64,000 nucleotides of DNA, taken from the NCBI GenBank assembly GCA_900757495.1, contig CAAENX010000021.1, positions 1-64,000 on the forward strand, read 5' to 3'. The DNA comes from an uncultured Collinsella sp. (GTDB lineage: Bacteria > Actinomycetota > Coriobacteriia > Coriobacteriales > Coriobacteriaceae). The notes beneath the pieces were generated by a model. That model was not told the origin of the DNA. It searched no databases and was given only the letters and a program-made list of their open reading frames with translations. The position numbers were made by a program, and so were the translations under genes. Shown here in pieces: positions 59,697 to 64,000 of this stretch (the first letter of the stretch is position 1; every line of letters begins with the position of its first letter).

Positions 59697-59781
59697 GGTT
59701 AGGCCCACGTCCGAGGGACTCGGTAACCTTCCGCATTTCTTTTTACGGGACCTATTGTAGACAAGCCCAAAGCCAGAACAA
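59697..59781 (-). promoter_or_regulatory. Promoter and possible RAT leader of the alpha-glucoside operon
   Basis: Minus-strand TTGTTC (59781-59776) and TACAAT (59759-59754), 16 bp apart, form a good promoter. About 25 bp later a 32-nt hairpin (GGTTA-CCGAG-TCC-CTCGG ... TAACC, 59728-59697) has the size and outer GG/CC frame of a RAT, the LicT target. Its inner bases are unlike the best known RAT consensus, and no clear terminator overlaps it. The coding start is at 59616. Confidence 0.4.
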
Positions 59782-59951
59782 TCATTATGACCGGTGAACG
59801 GTATTTATTCTCCGATAAACGGTTTTTAGGCGATATTTGGATGTCTCTATAGTTTTGTAACCCTCGTGGCTATTCCCGGTGAGGCACCCGACCCCGTATC
59901 GCGGCGCATGTCGCCCCCAATCTGGGTATCCGGTGCATGGTGCCCTATTGT

Positions 59952-60264
59952 CTTGCATAATTTCGCTTGCGTCATGCATAAAAAGACGGGGGCACCCCTT
60001 CCCGTCCCAACGTACCCCCGCTTGGACCGTGCAAAAACCGGAGTATTCAGCATCGCGGTCCCCGTCGGCGACGCCGCGAATCGGGGAAGCCGCGCAATCG
60101 GCGTCATTTTGGGGCCCGGCGCGACGCGAAACGTGTGATATCGCCGCGCCGGACCCCGTCCGCCAACCCAAATAGTCTGTCGAAGGATCTCGCTGGCCCA
60201 AAAAGACGCTTCCGGTGCGTATGCAGCCGCCCCGGCCTGCTGAATACTCCCAAAAATGCACGGT
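59952..60264. repeat. Intergenic element, copy B (inverted-arm repeat)
   Basis: CTTGCATAA at 59952 starts the shared part, exactly 72 bp before the left arm (60024-60052: GGACCGTGCA ... GGAGTATTCAGCA). The interior is 185 bp and the right inverted arm (TGCTGAATACTCC ... TGCACGGT) is 60238-60264. Copy A has the same distances to within 1 bp, and the left arm is flanked by the shared TACCCC ... CTTGGACCGTGCAAAA and CCCCGTC. Both copies are in the same orientation. Confidence 0.8.
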
Positions 60265-60550
60265 GCACCCGAGGGGACCCGTGCATGCCGTGAAAAAACA
60301 CGCTCACATCCAAAAGAATGCGAGCGTGAAAGCCAAATGGCAGCAGGGGTGCCAGACGGCGAGCGGAATCCCTGGCGTATCCGCCCGGGCACCGCAGCCG
60401 CCGCGTGTCAGTGGGGAGTTTCACGTTCTCCGTCGATGCCAGAACCCCGCATACGCGAATCTCCAACTAAGCCGATAGCCCACATCTCTTGCCGCGACCG
60501 TCTCCGTGCATTTTCGTTAGGGAGCCGGCCCACCTCAAACTGCGCCCACT

Positions 60551-60584
60551 AAAAAGGGCCCCGAGCATAGTCTGCTCGGGGCCC
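60551..60584 (-). terminator. Terminator of the DEAD-box helicase gene
   Basis: GGGCCCCGAGCA (60556-60567) and TGCTCGGGGCCC (60573-60584) pair perfectly; on the minus strand TTTTT follows. It is 34 bp past the stop at 60618. Confidence 0.95.
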
Positions 60585-60617
60585 AAATTCATCTCGCCTT
60601 ACCGCGCGACACGTGTG

Positions 60618-62888
60618 TTACTTGCGCTTGCCGCCGCCGTCGCCGGGACGACGGGAGCTGCCGCCGCGCCTGCCGCCACGATTATTACCATAGCTGCCTC
60701 GGTTATCGCGACCGCCGGCACGACCGCCGCGGGAGCCGGCCTGGTTGCCGCCACGCCCGCCGCGATAGCCGCCACGGCGCTCCTCGCGGGTGTCGTCGTA
60801 GTTGCGCCAGTCATCGCGACGATCGCGGCTGGCACGCGGATCGCGACGATCACGCGACTCATTCGAACGACCGGCGCCGCTGCGACCACCGTTGCCACGA
60901 GCGCCCTCGCGACGCTCGCCACCGCGGCCACCCTCGCGGCCTCCGCGCTCGTCAAAGCGCTTGCCGCCGCGGGACTCGCCGCCGCGGGTACCACGCTCGT
61001 CACGCGAGCCACGGCCTTCGCCGCCACGGCGCTCATCGCGCCCGCCGCGCTCGCCATCGCGACCGGAGCGACGACGGTCACCCGAACCGCGCTTGCCACC
61101 GCGCGAACCGCGGCCCTCGTCTTCGCGCTCAACACGACGACGACCGCCACGGTCCTCGTCTTCACGACGACGGCGGTGCGCTTCGCCCTGGAACTGCTTG
61201 GCACGGCGCTCGGCACGGTTGCCGCGCGGGGTCTGCTCGACAGCAGCAGCACCCCCGCGCTCCTCGGCAGCCACCTCGCGAGCCACGCTCTCCACAGCCT
61301 CGTCCACGCGAGCCTGAACGCCCTCGCGCACGCGGGTCTTGCCGCCGCGCTTGGGACGGCTCGGACGCTCGCCGTCGCCGCGACGCTCATCGCGACCGCG
61401 GTTGGAACGACCGGCAACATCGCCGTAATCGTCGCCGTTGCGCTTGCCGTCGCGACGTGCCTGCTCGAGCTTCTTCTTGCTCTTGGACTTGCCGCGCTTG
61501 GTCTTCTTCTTCACCTTAAAGGCCGCAGGGTCGCGCTCGGGATCAACCGCGGGCGGGTTGGGACCCACATGCAGGTCGCCGGCCTCGTAGATGTCGGCGG
61601 TCTTGTCCATGAGCTTCTCGATCTCATAGAACTCATCGACGTCCTGCTCGGTCACAAACGTGATGGCCCAGCCCAGCTCACCGGCACGGCCCGTGCGGCC
61701 GATGCGGTGGATGTAATCGGTCGGCTCGGCCGGCACGTCAAAGTTCACGACATAGCGCACGTCGCTGATGTCGATGCCGCGGGCAAGCACGTCGGTTGCC
61801 ACCAGCACGTCGACGGTACCGTCGCGGAAGGCCGCGAGCGCGCGCTCGCGCTGGGCCTGGCTACGGTTGCCGTGAATCGCGGCGGCCTTGATGCCCTTAC
61901 GCTCCAGACGACGGCAGCAGCTGTCGGCGCGGTGCTTGGTACGCATAAAGACGATGGTGCGCTCCGGACCCTCCTTCTTGAGGAACTCGGGCAGCAGGTT
62001 GTTCTTGGCCTCGATGGACACCGGGAACACAAACTGGTCGACGGTGTCGGCGGTCGACGTGGCAGGCGCGATCTCCACGCGGGCCGGATCGCTCACCAGG
62101 TCGGTGATCTCGCCCACGGCCTCCTCGTCGAGGGTCGCCGAGAATAGCAGCGTCTGGCGCTCGACCGGCGTCTCGCGCACAATGCGGCGGACGGCAGGCA
62201 AAAAGCCCATGTCGAGCATGCGATCGGCCTCGTCGAGCACCAGTACCTTGACCTCGTCCAGGTGGCAGGCGCCCTGCTCGATCAGGTCGACCAGACGGCC
62301 CGGCGTGGCGACCAAGATGTCGCAGCCATACTTGAGGGCCGCAATCTGCGGCTTGTAGCTCACGCCGCCCACGACGGTCACGGCGACATGGCCGGTGACG
62401 TCGGCAATCTTGCCGGCGACCTCGTCGATCTGCTGTGCGAGCTCGCGCGTGGGGGTGATGACGAGCATCACGGGGCCGCGGCCGTTGCCCTCGGGCTTTT
62501 TAGCACCGCGACGACGGTTGCGGCCGCCGCGCTCGCGTACGGGTTTGGGCGGAGCGATGTGCTCCAGGTTGTTCATGGTCGGCAGCAAAAAGGCAGCCGT
62601 CTTGCCGGTGCCGGTCTGAGCGGCGGCAAGCAGGTCGCGGCCCTCGAGCACCACGGGGATCGAGCCGGCCTGGACAGGCGTGGGCGCCGTGTAGCCCAGG
62701 TTCTCGATGGCACGAAGCATCTCGTCCGAAAGTCCCAGCTCGTCAAAGGCGGGCAGGTTCTCGGTCGCGGACTCGACGGCCTGGGCAGCATTGGCCTCGT
62801 CGGCAGCATCGAAGGCAGCCTGGGTCATGGCCTCGCGGGTCTCGTCCAGAATCTCGGCGTCCGTGACGTCGGATACAGAATTACGCAT
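60618..62888 (-). CDS. DEAD-box RNA helicase with long Arg/Gly-rich tail
   Basis: About 756 residues from the ATG at 62888 (MRNSVSDVTDAEIL). Core motifs: Q motif FDELGLSDEMLRAIENLGYTAPTPVQ, motif I AAQTGTGKTAAFLLP, motif II VLDEADRMLD, motif III LFSATL, motif V ATDVLARGID, motif VI YIHRIGRTGRAG. Residues about 440-756 are an extremely basic RGG/RDD-rich tail, likely disordered and RNA-binding. Family: cold-shock, rRNA maturation, RNA decay (DeaD/CsdA-like). Upstream TATACT at 63093-63088 suggests a 190-nt leader, as common for cold-shock helicases. Confidence 0.94.
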   Translation of the reverse strand: MRNSVSDVTDAEILDETREAMTQAAFDAADEANAAQAVESATENLPAFDELGLSDEMLRAIENLGYTAPTPVQAGSIPVVLEGRDLLAAAQTGTGKTAAFLLPTMNNLEHIAPPKPVRERGGRNRRRGAKKPEGNGRGPVMLVITPTRELAQQIDEVAGKIADVTGHVAVTVVGGVSYKPQIAALKYGCDILVATPGRLVDLIEQGACHLDEVKVLVLDEADRMLDMGFLPAVRRIVRETPVERQTLLFSATLDEEAVGEITDLVSDPARVEIAPATSTADTVDQFVFPVSIEAKNNLLPEFLKKEGPERTIVFMRTKHRADSCCRRLERKGIKAAAIHGNRSQAQRERALAAFRDGTVDVLVATDVLARGIDISDVRYVVNFDVPAEPTDYIHRIGRTGRAGELGWAITFVTEQDVDEFYEIEKLMDKTADIYEAGDLHVGPNPPAVDPERDPAAFKVKKKTKRGKSKSKKKLEQARRDGKRNGDDYGDVAGRSNRGRDERRGDGERPSRPKRGGKTRVREGVQARVDEAVESVAREVAAEERGGAAAVEQTPRGNRAERRAKQFQGEAHRRRREDEDRGGRRRVEREDEGRGSRGGKRGSGDRRRSGRDGERGGRDERRGGEGRGSRDERGTRGGESRGGKRFDERGGREGGRGGERREGARGNGGRSGAGRSNESRDRRDPRASRDRRDDWRNYDDTREERRGGYRGGRGGNQAGSRGGRAGGRDNRGSYGNNRGGRRGGSSRRPGDGGGKRK

Positions 62889-63150
62889 ATGTTGTTGTTC
62901 CTTATCTGCACGCGTTATGGGCACGGCATGCGGCCGCGCGGGCGTGCTTGGTAGTGCGCTAATACATACAAAAACGGGTGCGCACAGAGAGGACGTTGCT
63001 CAGCACGCTGGCGATCGCTTTGGCAGCCCTATCACGCGCCGTCCAGACGCAGCGGCCCTAAGCGATGGAGCAGATTCGCCGCCGGTTAGTATACCCGCGC
63101 TTCGCATGCCCCCACGTAAACCACAGATGACGGGGCGGTCGGGGCCGATT
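62889..63150. other. Probable leader and promoter of the helicase gene
   Basis: No gene seen. Minus-strand TATACT at 63093-63088 is a good -10 without a clear -35. If used, the helicase mRNA has an untranslated leader of nearly 200 nt. No obvious strong hairpin was identified in it. Confidence 0.4.
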
Positions 63151-63287
63151 GTCTCAATCTGTAACAGTTACGAGACAAAACCGGGTCTACACGTTACAGA
63201 TTGAGACGAACTCAAACATCGCAAAACATAATCTCGATCTGTAACAGTTAGAGGTCATTTTCCCCGCTAGATGTTACAGATCGAGAT
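63151..63287. repeat. Tandem pair of 57-bp palindromes
   Basis: Unit 1: GTCTCAATCTGTAAC (63151-63165) and GTTACAGATTGAGAC (63193-63207). Unit 2: ATCTCGATCTGTAAC (63231-63245) and GTTACAGATCGAGAT (63273-63287). Each has perfect 15-bp arms and a 27-bp centre starting AGTTA; units start 80 bp apart. Where the arms differ between units, both arms of a unit changed together, so base pairing is conserved. Located between deaD and copA promoters. Confidence 0.85.
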
Positions 63288-63360
63288 GTTTGACATGAGC
63301 TGCCAACGATTGAGCAGCCACCCGCATCTGTAGCGAAATGTCATACATTCTCATCTCCAC

Positions 63361-63393
63361 TGGACACCCCCAGGGGGTATGGGTGTATAGTAT
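63361..63393 (+). promoter_or_regulatory. copA promoter with CsoR-like operator
   Basis: ACCCCC-A-GGGGGT (63366-63378) is a perfect G/C-tract dyad of the type bound by CsoR copper repressors. TGGACA (63361-63366) is a good -35; TATAGT (63386-63391) or TAGTAT (63388-63393) can be -10. The 19-bp or longer spacer is also seen in MerR/CueR-type promoters, so CueR cannot be excluded, but the G-tract pattern favours CsoR. It lies about 46 bp upstream of the copA start. Confidence 0.7.
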
Positions 63394-63438
63394 CGGCAGG
63401 TTAACAATTCAAACACTACGCCACAGAAAGGAGAAGCC

Positions 63439-64000
63439 ATGGCTCAAGATAAGTTTGACGTGGGCGGCATGACGTGCGCCGCCTGCCAGGCGCATGTGGA
63501 CCGCGCCGTGAGCAAGCTCGACGGCGTCCAAAGCGTCGCGGTCAACCTGCTCGCCGGTTCCATGATGGTCGACTATGACCCCACGCAGGTCTCCCCCGAC
63601 GATATCTGCACCGCTGTCGACCGCGCAGGCTACTCGGCCTCACCCGTCGATGCGGGCACCGGTGCCGCTGGCTCAAACGGCAGCGTGCAAGCCAGGTCCG
63701 GCGCCGCCCACATGGAGTCGCCCACCAAAAAATTGGAGGCCGCCGCCTCTGCCATGCGCACCCGCCTCATCGTCTCGATCGCATTCCTCATCCCGCTGTT
63801 CTACATAGGCATGGGGCACATGCTTGGTTGGCCGCTGCCCGGTGTCTTCACCGATCACACCCATAGCATGACGCTCGCCCTCACCGAGCTCGTCCTGCTC
63901 ATCCCCATCATCTATGTCAACGACGCGTACTTTATCAACGGGTTTAAATCGCTCGTTCACGGCGCGCCCACCATGGACGCCCTCATCGCCGTGGGCGCCA
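63439..64000 (+). CDS. copA: Copper-translocating P-type ATPase, 5' part
   Basis: Runs off the right edge; 187 codons are visible. AAAGGAG precedes the ATG. The N-terminal heavy-metal domain has FDVGGMTCAACQAHVDRAV (GMTCxxC metal site) followed by a linker and the first membrane helices (RLIVSIAFLIPLFYIGMGHM, MTLALTELVLLIPIIYV). It continues HGAPTMDALIAVGA, the usual start of the next CopA segment. Exports Cu(I). The CsoR-like operator upstream supports copper. Confidence 0.95.
   Translation, partial: MAQDKFDVGGMTCAACQAHVDRAVSKLDGVQSVAVNLLAGSMMVDYDPTQVSPDDICTAVDRAGYSASPVDAGTGAAGSNGSVQARSGAAHMESPTKKLEAAASAMRTRLIVSIAFLIPLFYIGMGHMLGWPLPGVFTDHTHSMTLALTELVLLIPIIYVNDAYFINGFKSLVHGAPTMDALIAVGA

Larger units (their letters stand above)
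59617..60617. other. 1-kb non-coding stretch upstream of the PTS operon
   Basis: Contains the operon promoter, element B (59952-60264), a hairpin CACGCTC...GAGCGTG near 60299-60328, and the deaD terminator (60551-60584). Two minus-strand frames of 158 and 181 codons cross element B; they were rejected because no such frame is kept in copy A. Confidence 0.7.

Noticed and set aside
59785..60392. 158- and 181-codon minus-strand frames over element B
   Set aside because: Frame not preserved in copy A beyond a short stretch; arms are better explained as inverted DNA repeats.
60489..62147. 552-codon Ala/Thr-rich plus-strand frame opposite the helicase tail
   Set aside because: Complement of the Arg/Gly-rich tail; low complexity.

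Overview
The window looks like chromosome from a GC-rich anaerobic actinomycete of the Coriobacteriia, most like Collinsella. This is an inference from protein content (a [FeFe] hydrogenase, AddA/AddB, a superoxide-reductase-type protein, PTS and GH4 sugar use, many Coriobacteria-like housekeeping proteins) and composition, not a database match. Most genes lie on the minus strand.

1-7876: a complete type II-A CRISPR-Cas locus. A 36-bp-repeat array runs off the left edge (21 full repeats and 21 spacers visible). It is followed rightward by a short leader, csn2, cas2, cas1 and cas9, all on the minus strand, and by a divergent tracrRNA whose anti-repeat, nexus, hairpins and terminator can be read directly.

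7877-26093: housekeeping block. A zinc-ribbon protein, a CDF metal transporter, a Pro/Tyr-rich membrane protein, fhs, ruvCAB behind a LexA-type box, a NAD-synthetase homologue that seems to have lost its key catalytic motifs, a superoxide reductase without its rubredoxin-like iron site, a SWIM-SNF2 helicase and dnaE.

26200-35160: a low-GC islet (MFS transporter plus two very small genes or remnants), then addA/addB and a TrpR-like repressor.

35484-48563: DUF360 membrane protein, Rrf2 regulator divergent from cysK with a dyad inside the cysK promoter, mnmA, a one-piece HTH-HipA-like kinase with a promoter dyad, an M42 peptidase, an iron-dependent alcohol dehydrogenase, a LURP-one-like protein, DUF1275, YgiQ, and a RelB-like antitoxin paired with a CPBP membrane protease instead of a toxin.

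48779-54857: an electron-transfer operon (SfrB-like flavoprotein, HydA-like [FeFe] hydrogenase) running directly into an ABC uptake system with a fused permease-ATPase.

55129-59616: an alpha-glucoside PTS operon (EIIA, LicT-type antiterminator, EIICB, GH4 6-phospho-alpha-glucosidase). 60618-64000: a DEAD-box helicase with a very long Arg/Gly tail, then the start of a copper ATPase gene behind a CsoR-like operator.

The least expected content is in the intergenic DNA. A roughly 315-bp element with internal inverted arms occurs twice with nearly identical spacing (41593-41906 and 59952-60264). There is a tandem pair of 57-bp palindromes (63151-63287), a set of hairpins with GGGACGGGG or its complement in the loop (22179-22291, 45205-45237), a 98-bp structured inverted repeat beside ruvC (15947-16044), and a 63-bp palindrome (27840-27902).
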